In this document: positions 53,536 to 63,381 of the stretch, piece after piece
Position numbering within the stretch: the first letter of the stretch is position 1
How the letters are laid out: each line of letters starts with the position of its first letter
NCBI RefSeq assembly: GCF_002163585.1
Contig: NZ_CP015579.1
Coordinates: 992,001-1,056,000, forward strand
Reading direction: 5' to 3'
Source: Tatumella citrea
Lineage (GTDB): Bacteria; Pseudomonadota; Gammaproteobacteria; Enterobacterales; Enterobacteriaceae
DNA: 64,000 nt
The notes under the pieces: model-generated
Told to the model about the DNA's origin: nothing
The model's input: the letters and a program-made list of their open reading frames with translations, nothing else
Database searches by the model: none
Position numbers and translations under genes: made by a program

Positions 53536-56163
53536 ATGAGCAAGAGTACTGCTGAGATCCGTCAAGCGTTTCTCGATTTCTTTAAGAGCAAGGGACATCA
53601 GGTTGTAGCCAGCAGCTCCCTCGTACCAAATAATGATCCGACGTTGCTGTTTACTAACGCCGGTATGAATCAGTTTAAAGACGTTTTCCTGGGTCAGGAC
53701 AAACGCGATTACAAGCGCGCCACAACGTCGCAGCGCTGTGTTCGCGCCGGTGGTAAACATAACGATCTTGAAAATGTGGGTTATACCGCCCGCCACCATA
53801 CTTTCTTTGAAATGCTGGGCAATTTCAGTTTTGGCGATTATTTTAAATCAGAAGCCATTGCTTTTGCGTGGGAACTGCTGACCGGATCAGAATGGTTTGC
53901 CCTGCCAAAAGAGCGTCTGTGGGTCACCGTATATGAGACCGATGATGAAGCCTACGATATCTGGGCAAAAGATATCGGGATTCCTGCAGAGCGCATTATT
54001 CGTATTGGTGATAATAAAGGCAGTGCTTACGCGTCAGATAACTTCTGGCAGATGGGCGATACCGGTCCTTGTGGACCGTGCAGTGAAATTTTCTATGATC
54101 ATGGCGATCATATCTGGGGTGGCCCTCCGGGGAGTCCGGAAGAAGATGGCGATCGTTATATCGAAATCTGGAATATCGTCTTTATGCAGTTTAACCGTCA
54201 GCCAGACGGAACCATGCTGCCATTGCCGAAACCTTCAGTTGATACCGGCATGGGGCTGGAGCGAATCAGTGCTGTACTTCAGCATGTAAACTCTAACTAC
54301 GAAATTGACCTGTTCTGCGAACTGATTAGCTCTGTGGCTGAAGTCACCGGGGCTAAAGATCTGAGTAATAAGTCTTTACGGGTAATTGCAGATCATATTC
54401 GTTCCTGTGCGTTCCTGATTGCAGATGGCGTTATACCGTCTAATGAAAACCGTGGTTATGTATTGCGTCGTATTATTCGCCGTGCAGTCCGACATGGAAA
54501 TATGCTCGGAGCCACTGAGAGCTTCTTCTATAAACTGGTACAGCCATTAATTAACGTCATGGGTAGTGCCGGTGAAGACCTGAAGAAACAACAGGCTCAT
54601 GTTGAATCGGTACTGAAAACAGAAGAAGAACAGTTTGCAAAAACCCTGGAACGTGGGCTGGCATTGCTGGACGAAGAACTGGCTGCGCTGAAAGGGGATA
54701 CCCTGGATGGCGAAACTGTCTTCCGCCTGTATGACACTTTCGGCTTCCCGGCAGACTTAACCGCTGACGTATGTCGTGAGCGTAATCTGAAAATTGATGA
54801 AGCTGGCTTTGAAGCCGCGATGGAAGCGCAGCGTCAACGTGCCCGTGATGCCAGTGGTTTCAGTGCTGACTACAATAATCTGATCCGTGTTGACAGCGAG
54901 TCTGTATTTACCGGCTATGAGCATTTACAGGAACAATCAAAAGTCACTGCTATTTTTGTCAATGGGCAGGCAGTGGACCAACTGACAGGTACTGAAGAAG
55001 CTGTGATTATCCTCGACCAGACTCCATTTTATGGTGAATCTGGCGGGCAGGTTGGTGATACAGGTGTACTGAATACCAGCGGAGCCGCATTCTCTGTAAC
55101 CGATACCCAGAAATACGGTAAATCCAATGGTCATGTTGGACGACTGACCCGGGGCAGCCTGAAAGTTGGCGACAGTGTGACAGCGCAGGTGGATGAAGCC
55201 CGTCGCGCACGGATTCGTCTGAATCACTCGGCAACTCACCTGTTACATGCGGCATTGCGTGAAGTGTTAGGTGATCATGTGGCGCAGAAAGGCTCACTGG
55301 TTAATGACAAATATCTGCGTTTCGATTTTTCTCACACTGAAGCAGTGAAACCTGAGCAGTTACGCCGGGTTAATGAAATCGTCAATTCGCAGGTGCGTCG
55401 TAACCTGGCTGTAGAAACCGATATTATGGATCTGGACGCTGCCAAAGCGAATGGTGCAATGGCGCTGTTTGGTGAGAAATATGATCAGAAAGTTCGTGTT
55501 CTGACTATGGGTGATTTTTCGGTAGAACTGTGTGGTGGTACTCATGCCAGCCGTACCGGTGATATCGGACTGTTCCGTATTATTTCTGAATCCGGAACAG
55601 CAGCAGGTGTGCGCCGTATTGAAGCAGTAACCGGAGAAAGCGCACTGGAAACAGTATTCGCTCAGGATCTACAGTTACATGATATTGCTCATCAGGTGAA
55701 AGCGAACAGCAGCAATCTGAATGAGAAAGTGCGTTCACTGGTTGAACAGGTACGTTCACTGGAAAAAGAACTGCAGCAGTTGCAGGACCAGCAAGCCGCC
55801 CAGGAAAGCAGCTCACTGGCGACCAAAGCGGTAGAAGTGAAAGGTGTAAAACTGCTGGTCAGCGAATTACGTAACACTGAACCAAAACTGTTACGTACTA
55901 TGGTCGATGATTTAAAAAACCAGTTAGGATCTGCCGTCATTGTGCTGGGAACAGTCAGTGAAGGTAAAGTATCGCTTATTGCTGGTGTAACGAAAGATTT
56001 AACTGACAGAATTAAAGCAGGGGAACTGATCGGCATTATTGCCAGCCAGGTCGGTGGTAAAGGGGGAGGGCGTCCGGATATGGCTCAGGCCGGCGGTACC
56101 GATCCTGCAGCATTACCAGCGGCTCTGGCAGGGGTTGAAGCCCTGGTCAGCGGGAAATTGTAA
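53536..56163 (+). CDS. alaS: Alanine-tRNA ligase AlaS
   Basis: AlaS charges tRNA-Ala and edits mischarged serine and glycine. The 875-residue protein has the class II core (motif 1 region [14 protein letters not shown], motif 2 [16 protein letters not shown], motif 3 [12 protein letters not shown]), the editing domain zinc site ([11 protein letters not shown] and [13 protein letters not shown]) and the C-terminal oligomerisation/glycine-rich end [15 protein letters not shown]. The terminator-like hairpin at 56189-56218 follows the stop; csrA lies 251 bases downstream. Confidence 0.98.
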   Translation: MSKSTAEIRQAFLDFFKSKGHQVVASSSLVPNNDPTLLFTNAGMNQFKDVFLGQDKRDYKRATTSQRCVRAGGKHNDLENVGYTARHHTFFEMLGNFSFGDYFKSEAIAFAWELLTGSEWFALPKERLWVTVYETDDEAYDIWAKDIGIPAERIIRIGDNKGSAYASDNFWQMGDTGPCGPCSEIFYDHGDHIWGGPPGSPEEDGDRYIEIWNIVFMQFNRQPDGTMLPLPKPSVDTGMGLERISAVLQHVNSNYEIDLFCELISSVAEVTGAKDLSNKSLRVIADHIRSCAFLIADGVIPSNENRGYVLRRIIRRAVRHGNMLGATESFFYKLVQPLINVMGSAGEDLKKQQAHVESVLKTEEEQFAKTLERGLALLDEELAALKGDTLDGETVFRLYDTFGFPADLTADVCRERNLKIDEAGFEAAMEAQRQRARDASGFSADYNNLIRVDSESVFTGYEHLQEQSKVTAIFVNGQAVDQLTGTEEAVIILDQTPFYGESGGQVGDTGVLNTSGAAFSVTDTQKYGKSNGHVGRLTRGSLKVGDSVTAQVDEARRARIRLNHSATHLLHAALREVLGDHVAQKGSLVNDKYLRFDFSHTEAVKPEQLRRVNEIVNSQVRRNLAVETDIMDLDAAKANGAMALFGEKYDQKVRVLTMGDFSVELCGGTHASRTGDIGLFRIISESGTAAGVRRIEAVTGESALETVFAQDLQLHDIAHQVKANSSNLNEKVRSLVEQVRSLEKELQQLQDQQAAQESSSLATKAVEVKGVKLLVSELRNTEPKLLRTMVDDLKNQLGSAVIVLGTVSEGKVSLIAGVTKDLTDRIKAGELIGIIASQVGGKGGGRPDMAQAGGTDPAALPAALAGVEALVSGKL

Positions 56164-56188
56164 AAGATAAACAAGCTACCGGTGAAGG

Positions 56189-56218
56189 CGCCCGGGGAAG
56201 ATTCTCAGGGCGTTTTTT
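56189..56218 (+). terminator. alaS terminator
   Basis: CGCCC (56189-56193) pairs with GGGCG (56208-56212) and is followed by six T. The stem is short, with possible inner pairing. Confidence 0.7.
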
Positions 56219-56414
56219 ACACGATAAGCAACCTAAAATGATAAAGTCAGGTAGTAATGGTGTATTTCGGCTAAACTAACTATTAGCGAAATGTATTGGC
56301 GGACTGGTTGAATTTTCTGTATCAGTCGTAGTCAATAGATAGCAATACGTTATACGATGGATTTGCCGGGAGCCAGAACTGGCCCGACTCTTTTAATCTT
56401 TCAAGGAGCAAAGA

Positions 56415-56600
56415 ATGCTTATTCTAACTCGTCGAGTTGGTGAAACTCTCATGATTGGCGATGAGGTGACGGTCACGGTATTGGGTGTGAAAGGGAACCA
56501 GGTACGTATTGGCGTGAATGCTCCCAAAGAGGTGTCTGTGCACCGCGAAGAGATCTATCAGCGTATTCAGGCAGAAAAAACCCAGCAGCCGGACTATTAA
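56415..56600 (+). CDS. csrA: Carbon storage regulator CsrA
   Basis: CsrA is the dimeric RNA-binding protein that blocks or stabilises many mRNAs by binding GGA motifs. The 61-residue length and nearly all residues match E. coli, differing only near the C-terminus. The RNA-contact residues Leu4, Arg6 and Arg44 (in [13 protein letters not shown]) are present. The ATG 56415 follows AAGGAGCAAAG. Its antagonist CsrB and the upstream sensor BarA are also in this window, about 50 kb away. Confidence 0.98.
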   Translation: MLILTRRVGETLMIGDEVTVTVLGVKGNQVRIGVNAPKEVSVHREEIYQRIQAEKTQQPDY

Positions 56601-56608
56601 CATATTCA

Positions 56609-56631
56609 GCGCCTCGTATTCGACGAGGCGC
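56609..56631 (+). terminator. csrA hairpin
   Basis: GCGCCTCGT pairs with ACGAGGCGC around ATTCG, just after the csrA stop. Only a weak T-stretch (ATCTTTT) follows. Confidence 0.55.
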
Positions 56632-56771
56632 GCCATCTTTTCGCCCCTCATTTTTTAGTGAAGCCCCGAACTATCCCTGTTGCTGTGCCGTTGAAAATAC
56701 ACTCTTTTTGGCTTTTAAATGCCCTGATTGATGACTAAACGCGCAAACAAACAATCTGGCGGAAAAATTGT

Positions 56772-56799
56772 TTGACTTATAAGTCGGGGAAAGTAATAT
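56772..56799 (+). promoter_or_regulatory. tRNA operon promoter
   Basis: TTGACT (56772-56777) and TAATAT (56794-56799) are spaced by 16 bases and followed by GTGCGCC, a GC-rich discriminator typical of stable-RNA promoters under stringent control. The first tRNA starts about 60 bases further on. Confidence 0.75.
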
Positions 56800-56866
56800 G
56801 TGCGCCAACGCAGCGACGAAGAGCAGTCTTAAGCACAACGTCGGGGCGGGTAGCGTAGTAACAAGT

Positions 56867-56959
56867 GGTGAGGTGGCCGAGAGGCTGAAGGCGCTCCCCT
56901 GCTAAGGGAGTATGCGGTCAAAAGCTGCATCGAGGGTTCGAATCCCTCCCTCACCGCCA
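56867..56959 (+). tRNA. serV: tRNA-Ser (GCU), first copy
   Basis: 93 bases with encoded CCA. The anticodon arm CTCCC-CTGCTAA-GGGAG gives anticodon GCU; the long variable arm (TATGCGGTCAAAAGCTGCAT) is typical of tRNA-Ser. It is the first gene of the cluster after csrA, as E. coli serV. Confidence 0.97.
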
Positions 56960-56967
56960 TTTACGTT

Positions 56968-57044
56968 GCATCCGTAGCTCAGCTGGATAGAGTACTCGGC
57001 TACGAACCGAGCGGTCGGAGGTTCGAATCCTCCCGGATGCACCA
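56968..57044 (+). tRNA. tRNA-Arg (ACG), copy 1
   Basis: 77 bases with encoded CCA. The anticodon loop CTACGAA gives ACG (wobble inosine). The anticodon stem is CTCGG/CCGAG. Confidence 0.97.
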
Positions 57045-57125
57045 TACGTAAACGGTAAATCAGACTTGTTAATTCACTACTAAGATGTGATGTCAGCACT
57101 CTGCATTATACAAGAATTCAGAAAT

Positions 57126-57202
57126 GCATCCGTAGCTCAGCTGGATAGAGTACTCGGCTACGAACCGAGCGGTCGGAGGTTCGAATCCTCCCGGATGCAC
57201 CA
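57126..57202 (+). tRNA. tRNA-Arg (ACG), copy 2
   Basis: Identical in sequence to copy 1, with the CTCGG/CCGAG anticodon stem. 81 bases of spacer separate the two. Confidence 0.97.
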
Positions 57203-57251
57203 TTCTCGTGTAGTTTCCCAGGTTGTACAAATCCATCAATAGTTTTCCGAT

Positions 57252-57328
57252 GCATCCGTAGCTCAGCTGGATAGAGTACCCGGCTACGAACCGGGCGGTC
57301 GGAGGTTCGAATCCTCCCGGATGCACCA
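57252..57328 (+). tRNA. tRNA-Arg (ACG), copy 3
   Basis: Same as copies 1 and 2 apart from the anticodon stem, which is CCCGG/CCGGG, a compensated base-pair change. Confidence 0.97.
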
Positions 57329-57448
57329 TTTCCTGAGAGCAATTATCTTCGCTATCACAGTGAATTGAGCTTTCGGAAATTTTTAGTTGTCAGCCACAAG
57401 CCGTTGTATCAGGCAGTGGTGAGTACTACTGCACATATATTTTGTACT

Positions 57449-57525
57449 GCATCCGTAGCTCAGCTGGATAGAGTACCCGGCTACGAACCGGGCGGTCGGA
57501 GGTTCGAATCCTCCCGGATGCACCA
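57449..57525 (+). tRNA. tRNA-Arg (ACG), copy 4
   Basis: Identical to copy 3 (CCCGG/CCGGG stem). Its 5' flank ends in TTTGTACT, which is shared with copy 5. Confidence 0.97.
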
Positions 57526-57603
57526 TTTCTGATGTAAATTCCTGTTCTTCACGCCAGCTACCGGTTTCCGGTGTTGCGGGTAAACAGGCAGCGAAGTATC
57601 TGT

Positions 57604-57696
57604 GGTGAGGTGGCCGAGAGGCTGAAGGCGCTCCCCTGCTAAGGGAGTATGCGGTCAAAAGCTGCATCGAGGGTTCGAATCCCTCCCTCACCGCCA
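57604..57696 (+). tRNA. tRNA-Ser (GCU), second copy
   Basis: Identical over its 93 bases to the first tRNA-Ser. It begins an extra Ser-Arg pair not found in the five-gene E. coli cluster. Confidence 0.97.
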
Positions 57697-57704
57697 TTTG
57701 TACT

Positions 57705-57781
57705 GCATCCGTAGCTCAGCTGGATAGAGTACCCGGCTACGAACCGGGCGGTCGGAGGTTCGAATCCTCCCGGATGCACCA
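57705..57781 (+). tRNA. tRNA-Arg (ACG), copy 5
   Basis: Identical to copies 3 and 4 (CCCGG/CCGGG stem), placed eight bases after the second tRNA-Ser. No clear terminator hairpin was seen after it. Confidence 0.97.
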
Positions 57782-58047
57782 TTACTTTCCCCTTAGTTTT
57801 TCAACTCTGATAATTTCTGACCCTGTTTAAAGCAATCTCCCGGATCAACCCGAAATTTCTTCATATTATCTCCCGGCACTGACGCCTGCGTTCAACAATT
57901 ATCGCGCTGTCTTTTAGCAGATTATTTGCATTGCACATCAGTCCGTTAGCTGTTTATTGTTGTTAGCATTTACGGTTTACTACGGACGGCGACAATTCAC
58001 CTGCATTAATATAAAGTAACGACTTATCGGTTTAGTCTGGAGTTACT

Positions 58048-58614
58048 ATGTACGATCATTATGACGGGCTTATTTTTGATATGGATGGCACGCTGGTTAA
58101 CAGTGAGCCGGCACACCGCCAGGCATGGAAGCAGGTACTGGAAAAGTACGGCCTGACATTTTCTTTCGAACAAATGGTTGCTCTTAATGGCTCTCCGGGC
58201 TGGAAAATTGCCGGGCAGATTATTATAGCCAATCATGCCACACTGGATCCTCAGCAGCTGGCGGCTGAAAAAGAGCAACAACTGGACAAATTTTTACTGG
58301 TGACCTCAACGCTGTTACCGTTGATTGAGGTTGCCAAAAAGTATCACGGTAAGGTGCCCATGGCTGTCGGTACCGGTAGCAGCCGCAGCATGGCAGAACG
58401 CCTGCTGACCCATCTGGGTGTCCGTCATCTGTTTAACGTCCTGGTGGCTGCAGATGATGTCAGTGCGCATAAACCAGATCCCCAGACTTTTCTGGAATGT
58501 GCCAGGCTGATGGGAGTACCGGCCACCCGTTGTGTAGTTTTTGAAGACGCAGACTTTGGTGTACGTGCTGCTAAAGCTGCCGGAATGGATGTCGTGGACG
58601 TCCGACACTTGTAA
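58048..58614 (+). CDS. yqaB: HAD phosphatase YqaB (fructose-1-phosphatase type)
   Basis: YqaB is a haloacid dehalogenase-type phosphatase that acts on sugar phosphates such as fructose 1-phosphate. The 188-residue length equals that of E. coli. HAD motifs: I LIFDMDGTLVNSEP with the nucleophile aspartate, II AVGTGSSRSMAE, III lysine in SAHKPDPQTF, and IV VFEDADFGVRAAKAAGMD. The yqaA gene that follows it in E. coli is absent. Confidence 0.95.
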   Translation: MYDHYDGLIFDMDGTLVNSEPAHRQAWKQVLEKYGLTFSFEQMVALNGSPGWKIAGQIIIANHATLDPQQLAAEKEQQLDKFLLVTSTLLPLIEVAKKYHGKVPMAVGTGSSRSMAERLLTHLGVRHLFNVLVAADDVSAHKPDPQTFLECARLMGVPATRCVVFEDADFGVRAAKAAGMDVVDVRHL

Positions 58615-58755
58615 CTACCCGCAACTGTGACGGTAGCAGCCGGCGTCGCAGAGGTAGTTTCATGGCAATTATTTTGGTTTATCGTCTGTTTTGGTTCATT
58701 GTTACACGCAATCGTACAGAACTATAAGACATAATTATCACCGTGGGAGGTGACA

Positions 58756-60318
58756 GTGATACCTGACGTATCTGAAGCATTAAGCTGGCTGGAAAAGCAC
58801 CCTGAAGCAGTACAAGGCATTGGTCGTGGCATAGAGCGGGAAACATTACGTGTACAGCCAGACGGGCAACTGTCTTTACAGGGGCATCCTGAAACGTTGG
58901 GCTCTGCGCTGACCCATGACTGGATAATTACCGATTTTGCGGAGTCTTTACTGGAGTTTGTGACTCCGGTCGATCGTGATATTAAGCATTTACTGGCGTT
59001 CCTGCGCGATATTCATCGCTATGTTACCCGTTCTCTGGGTGATGAACGTTTGTGGCCCTTCAGCATGCCTTGCATTATCAATGACCCGGAAGATATCACT
59101 CTGGCTCAGTACGGCAGCTCGAACATTGGCCGGATGAAAACAGTTTATCGCGAAGGGTTAAAGCATCGCTATGGTTCGCTGATGCAGGTCATTTCCGGGC
59201 TGCACTATAACTTCTCTTTACCGGAGGCGTTCTGGCAGGCGAGGCTGGGCATTGATACCTTAGCAGAAGCAAAAGATGAAATTTCTGCCGGGTACCTGCA
59301 GCTGATTCGTAACTATTATCGCTTTGGTTGGATCATCCCTTATCTGTTTGGAGCTTCTCCGGCTATTTGTGAAAGTTTCCTGCCACAGGGCAAAGGTGAA
59401 CTGCCGTTAGAAAGTAACGATAAAGGGACATCCTGGCTGCCTTACGCAACATCTTTACGTCTTAGCGATCTGGGATATACCAATAAGTCACAGAGCGCGT
59501 TAGGTATTACGTTTAACACTCTTGAAGGCTACGTGGCAGCTCTGAAAAAAGCCATCAAAACCCCTTCGGAAGAGTATGCTAAAATTGGTGTGACAGACAG
59601 TGAAGGCAAACGTATTCAGCTGAACACCAATGTATTGCAGATTGAAAACGAGCTGTATGCGCCAATTCGACCGAAACGGGTGATTCGCGCTGGTGAAGCC
59701 CCTTCGGCTGCACTAAGCCGTGGTGGGATTGAATATATTGAAGTTCGCTCGCTGGATGTTAATCCGTTTACCCCGATTGGGATAAACGAAGAACAGATTC
59801 GTTTCCTGGATATGTTCCTGATTTGGTGTGCTCTGGCAGATGCCCCGGAAATGAGTGTTGATGAACTGCAATGTACCCGTGGCAACTGGAACCGCGTTGT
59901 GATGGAAGGACGTAAGCCGGGGCTAAAACTGAGCGCTGGTTGTGGTGAGCAAATTTATTCGCTGCAGGAAGCCGGTCATCAAATGTTTGCCGGTTTGCAG
60001 CGTATTGCCCGTGTGTTAGATGCACCTAATGGTGATGAAGCTTACCAGCAAGTGTGTCGTCGGTTATTAGAGTCGATAGATGATCCGGCAAAAACCTATT
60101 CGGCGAAGATTTTGCAGGACATGCAGCAGCAGGGGCTGGCAGCAGCGGGTACACAACTGGCAGAAAAATATCGTCAGATGTTAATGCAGGAGCCGCTGGA
60201 AGTATTAACTGAAGAAGAATTTCGTCGTCAGGCGCAGGAGTCGTTTGCTGCGCAGGCCAAAACTGAAGCCGCAGATACACTAAGTTTTGAAGATTATCTG
60301 GCAGGCAGGGAAGGCTGA
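58756..60318 (+). CDS. gshA: Glutamate-cysteine ligase GshA
   Basis: GshA makes gamma-glutamylcysteine, the rate-limiting step of glutathione synthesis. The start that fits the family N-terminus (MIPDVS) is GTG 58756, five bases after GGGAGG, giving 520 residues; another GTG lies six bases upstream. Family segments include [54 protein letters not shown] and [20 protein letters not shown]. The MicA terminator lies directly beyond the stop on the other strand. Confidence 0.96.
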   Translation: MIPDVSEALSWLEKHPEAVQGIGRGIERETLRVQPDGQLSLQGHPETLGSALTHDWIITDFAESLLEFVTPVDRDIKHLLAFLRDIHRYVTRSLGDERLWPFSMPCIINDPEDITLAQYGSSNIGRMKTVYREGLKHRYGSLMQVISGLHYNFSLPEAFWQARLGIDTLAEAKDEISAGYLQLIRNYYRFGWIIPYLFGASPAICESFLPQGKGELPLESNDKGTSWLPYATSLRLSDLGYTNKSQSALGITFNTLEGYVAALKKAIKTPSEEYAKIGVTDSEGKRIQLNTNVLQIENELYAPIRPKRVIRAGEAPSAALSRGGIEYIEVRSLDVNPFTPIGINEEQIRFLDMFLIWCALADAPEMSVDELQCTRGNWNRVVMEGRKPGLKLSAGCGEQIYSLQEAGHQMFAGLQRIARVLDAPNGDEAYQQVCRRLLESIDDPAKTYSAKILQDMQQQGLAAAGTQLAEKYRQMLMQEPLEVLTEEEFRRQAQESFAAQAKTEAADTLSFEDYLAGREG

Positions 60319-60322
60319 AAAA

Positions 60323-60396
60323 AGAAAAGGCCACATCACTGTGGCCAAAGTAACATCTCTGTTGTCAGGGATGATGATAACAAATGCGCGTCTTTC
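60323..60396 (-). ncRNA. micA: MicA small RNA
   Basis: On the minus strand in the gshA-luxS gap, the same place as E. coli micA. The first half (GAAAGACGCGCATTTGTTAT and the following CATCATCCCTGA) is identical to E. coli MicA as I know it; the stretch AACAGAGATG precedes the terminator GGCCACA-GTGA-TGTGGCC with a T-run. MicA is an Hfq-dependent sRNA that represses ompA and other porin mRNAs under envelope stress. The 3' end is placed within the T-run, for about 74 nt. Confidence 0.93.
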
Positions 60397-60402
60397 ATAT
60401 AC

Positions 60403-60430
60403 TCAGACGCGGGGCAGACGAAAAAGTTTC
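60403..60430 (-). promoter_or_regulatory. Sigma-E-type promoter of micA
   Basis: Read on the minus strand, GAAACTT (60430-60424) and TCTGA (60407-60403) are 16 bases apart, close to the sigma-E pattern GGAACTT-N15/16-TCnnA. The start of MicA falls seven bases after the -10 element. Confidence 0.8.
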
Positions 60431-60466
60431 ATTGATTGAAAAAATTTTTTTAAAAGAGGTGACCAT

Positions 60467-60982
60467 ATGCCATTGTTGGATAGCTTTACTGTTGATCATA
60501 CACGCATGGCCGCGCCGGCTGTCCGTGTTGCCAAGACTATGAATACGCCGCATGGCGATACCATCACTGTGTTCGATTTACGCTTCTGTATCCCGAACAA
60601 AGAAGTTATGCCTGAGCGTGGTATTCATACCCTGGAGCACCTGTTTGCCGGGTTTATGCGTAATCATTTGAATGGCCAGGGCGTCGAAATTATCGATATT
60701 TCACCGATGGGCTGTCGTACCGGGTTCTATATGAGCCTGATTGGTACTCCGGCAGAACAGAAAGTGGCTGACTCCTGGAAAGCAGCAATGCAGGATGTAC
60801 TGAAAGTTACTGACCAGCGTAAAATTCCTGAGCTGAATGAGTTTCAGTGTGGTACTTACCAGATGCACTCTCTGGAAGAAGCACAGGATATCGCTCGTCA
60901 CATCATCGAGAATGATGTTCGTGTGAACCACAATGAAGAGCTGGCATTACCGCCGGAAACTCTGAAAGAGCTGCATATCTAG
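60467..60982 (+). CDS. luxS: S-ribosylhomocysteine lyase LuxS
   Basis: LuxS cleaves S-ribosylhomocysteine to homocysteine and DPD, the precursor of autoinducer-2. The 171-residue enzyme has the metal ligands His54 and His58 in [12 protein letters not shown] and Cys128 in [12 protein letters not shown], plus the active-site Cys83 in [10 protein letters not shown] and Glu57. The ATG 60467 has AGAGGTGACC upstream. Confidence 0.98.
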   Translation: MPLLDSFTVDHTRMAAPAVRVAKTMNTPHGDTITVFDLRFCIPNKEVMPERGIHTLEHLFAGFMRNHLNGQGVEIIDISPMGCRTGFYMSLIGTPAEQKVADSWKAAMQDVLKVTDQRKIPELNEFQCGTYQMHSLEEAQDIARHIIENDVRVNHNEELALPPETLKELHI

Positions 60983-61017
60983 TTTTGCAGACTGCCGGCC
61001 ACTCCAAAGGCCAGGGC

Positions 61018-61053
61018 AAAAAAAGGCGCCATGCAATGCATGACGCCTTTTTT
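61018..61053. terminator. luxS terminator, possibly bidirectional
   Basis: AAAAGGCG and CGCCTTTT flank an inner ATGCA/TGCAT stem; A-runs upstream and T-runs downstream let it work on both strands for the convergent luxS and the CNNM gene. Confidence 0.88.
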
Positions 61054-61107
61054 ATTGTCAGCGTAACACCATCACTGCGCTGAGAGAGGTGGCCATCTGC
61101 TGGCAGA

Positions 61108-62391
61108 TTAGCCCAGAGAATGCTCCAGAGTAGTGTGTGGAGTAATCCGGGTTTGTTTAATCATATTATCCTGCACATCAAGTATCTCGATGGCATAGTG
61201 GCCAATTTGTACCCGACGATTAACCTCCGGGATCTCTTCGAGAACTTCAAGGATCATCCCGTTAATTGTTCTGCCACCATCTTCCGGTAAGTCCCAGTTA
61301 AAGACTTTATTAATTTCTCTGACGTTGGCACTGCCATCTACCAGCACTGAACCGTCATTCTGCGGTAAGACTTCTTCGGCAAGGGTAGGAGACATGGAGG
61401 TTGTAAAATCACCGACAATCTCTTCCAGGATATCTTCGATAGTGACCAGCCCTTTAATATCACCATATTCATCCACTACCAGACCGGCTTTCTTTTTATT
61501 ACGCTGAAATTTTACCAACTGGGTGTTCAGAGCTGTCCCCTGTGGCACGTAATAAATTTCGTCGGCTGCACGTAACAGGGTTTCCTTGGTGAACTCTTTT
61601 TTCTCGGTCATCATCCGCCAGGCTTCACGAACCCTGAGCATTCCAACCGCATCATCCAGCGTATCGCGGAACAGTACAATCCGGCCGTGCGGAGAGTGAG
61701 TCAGCTGACGGATAACCGATTTCCAGTCATCATTGACGTTAATCCCGACGATTTCGTTGCGTGGTACCATAATGTAATCGACGGTGACCTTTTCGAGATC
61801 CAGTATCGACAGCAACATGTCCTGATTACGGCGTGACATCAGAGTCCGTGACTCATAGACGATGGTACGTAATTCTTCCTTACTCAGTGCTGAGCTCGCA
61901 GAACCATTGGCCTTAATTCCGACCATCCGCATCAGCAACCGGGTAATAGAGTTCAGCAGCCAGACAATCGGCATCATAATGACCTGCAACGGAGCCAGTA
62001 AGAAACTGCTCGGGTAGGCCACTTTTTCCGGGTAGAGCGCTGCAATGGTTTTAGGCAGAACTTCGGCAAACACCAGCACGACAAACGTCAGAATTCCGGT
62101 AGCGATTGCCACCCCGGCATTGCCGTATAAACGAATACCGACGATGGTGGCGACCGAAGAGGCCAGAATATTCACCAGGTTATTGCCAATCAGCACCAGG
62201 CTTAACAGCCGGTCAGGTCTGGAGAGTAGTTTCTCTACTCGTTTTGCTGCGCGGTTACCGTTTTTTGCATTGTGGCGCAGCTTATACCGGTTAAGTGTCA
62301 TTATCCCGGTTTCAGAACCAGCAAACCAGGCAGAGATCAGTACCATAACTACCAGGGTAATGATTAGCGATGTGGTTGAAACATGTTCCAA
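61108..62391 (-). CDS. yfjD: CNNM/CorC-family membrane protein YfjD
   Basis: A 427-residue inner-membrane protein of the CNNM/HlyC-CorC family, linked to magnesium and cobalt transport or resistance. The N-terminal DUF21 domain has four hydrophobic segments (TSLIITLVVMVLISAWFAGSE and onward, with NNLVNILASSVAT). Two CBS domains follow (VDYIMVPRNEIVGI; GLVVDEYGDIKGLVTIEDILEEIVGDF), then a CorC/HlyC C-terminal domain. In E. coli the neighbour of ypjD is the same gene. Confidence 0.92.
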   Translation of the reverse strand: MEHVSTTSLIITLVVMVLISAWFAGSETGIMTLNRYKLRHNAKNGNRAAKRVEKLLSRPDRLLSLVLIGNNLVNILASSVATIVGIRLYGNAGVAIATGILTFVVLVFAEVLPKTIAALYPEKVAYPSSFLLAPLQVIMMPIVWLLNSITRLLMRMVGIKANGSASSALSKEELRTIVYESRTLMSRRNQDMLLSILDLEKVTVDYIMVPRNEIVGINVNDDWKSVIRQLTHSPHGRIVLFRDTLDDAVGMLRVREAWRMMTEKKEFTKETLLRAADEIYYVPQGTALNTQLVKFQRNKKKAGLVVDEYGDIKGLVTIEDILEEIVGDFTTSMSPTLAEEVLPQNDGSVLVDGSANVREINKVFNWDLPEDGGRTINGMILEVLEEIPEVNRRVQIGHYAIEILDVQDNMIKQTRITPHTTLEHSLG

Positions 62392-62418
62392 CGCGAAATT
62401 TCCTTTATTTTATACAGA

Positions 62419-63210
62419 TTAATGAGTTAGCAGATGTTGTAAAATACGGCTGCCAAAATAGGCCATGGTCAGCAGAACAGCTCCGCTGCAGTTGAACCAG
62501 ACAACACGGCGTCCACGCCAGCCTTCATGGAAATGTCCCCACAGCAGCACGATATAAACAAACCAGGCAAGCAGGGAAAGTACAGCTTTATCGACATTCT
62601 CTGCAGAGAACAGATCACGCATATAAAACAGCCCGCTGCAAAGCACCAGCGTTAACAGTACAACCCCAACCTGAGTGATATGGAACATCTTGCGCTCTAT
62701 CACCATTAATGGCGGCATATCATGACTGAACGCCAGTTTCTTATTTTTCAGCTGATAATCAATCCAGGCCAGCTGTAATGCATACAGCGCAGCGATGATC
62801 AGAGTGGCATAGGCAAATAATGCCAGTCCGATATGAATCATGATCCCCGGTGTGGTTTCGAGGTGAGTCAGGAAAGCATTGGGTACAAAAGTGGCAAATG
62901 CCAGGTTAATCAGTGCAAATGCATACACAAAAGGCAGCAACAGCCACCCACGGTTGCGGGATGCAACAATAGTCATTACCGCACAAATCATCAGGCTGAC
63001 CAGTGAGCCCGTGTTTAGCAAACTAAAATTTTGTTCTGAATTCAGAATAAAAATCCGTTGCTCAATCGCGACACCGTGGGTAATCAACGCGACAATCGCT
63101 GAAAGCATAGCCATACGCCGCCAGCCACTTCCCCGGGTTAACAAACTGGGGATGATCAGGGCAAGACTCAGTGAATAGGCAAATAGCGCCACAATCGCAA
63201 AAACTGACAT
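62419..63210 (-). CDS. ypjD: CcsA-like inner-membrane protein YpjD
   Basis: A 263-residue membrane protein with about eight hydrophobic segments and a CcsA/CcmC-like core (TPGIMIHIGLALFAYATLIIAALYAL with conserved histidine, and WFVYIVLLWGHFHEGWRGRR). It resembles cytochrome c assembly proteins, but its role in enterics is unclear. It is divergent from ffh, as in E. coli. Confidence 0.9.
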   Translation of the reverse strand: MSVFAIVALFAYSLSLALIIPSLLTRGSGWRRMAMLSAIVALITHGVAIEQRIFILNSEQNFSLLNTGSLVSLMICAVMTIVASRNRGWLLLPFVYAFALINLAFATFVPNAFLTHLETTPGIMIHIGLALFAYATLIIAALYALQLAWIDYQLKNKKLAFSHDMPPLMVIERKMFHITQVGVVLLTLVLCSGLFYMRDLFSAENVDKAVLSLLAWFVYIVLLWGHFHEGWRGRRVVWFNCSGAVLLTMAYFGSRILQHLLTH

Positions 63211-63381
63211 ATTAAGGGTATCGTGTTAGTCATCATTGAGAGTTCAGACAGGCAGTATAGCGTCAGCAACGACTCGCGCCAAACGATCTCATGGTCAATT
63301 GCAGAGATCGGCTACGCTTCATGTTATACTCCCTCAAAAATGTCGCCCGGGCGGCTTCGCAATATTTCAGAGTGAAAGGTA

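Noticed and set aside
57093-57697. Open frames on the minus strand across the tRNA genes
   Set aside because: The repeated 'MVHPGGFEPPTARF' peptides are the well-known false translation of tRNA-Arg and tRNA-Ser genes.
60329-60346. GGCCACA/TGTGGCC hairpin as the gshA terminator
   Set aside because: There is no T-run on the plus strand; on the minus strand it is the terminator of MicA.
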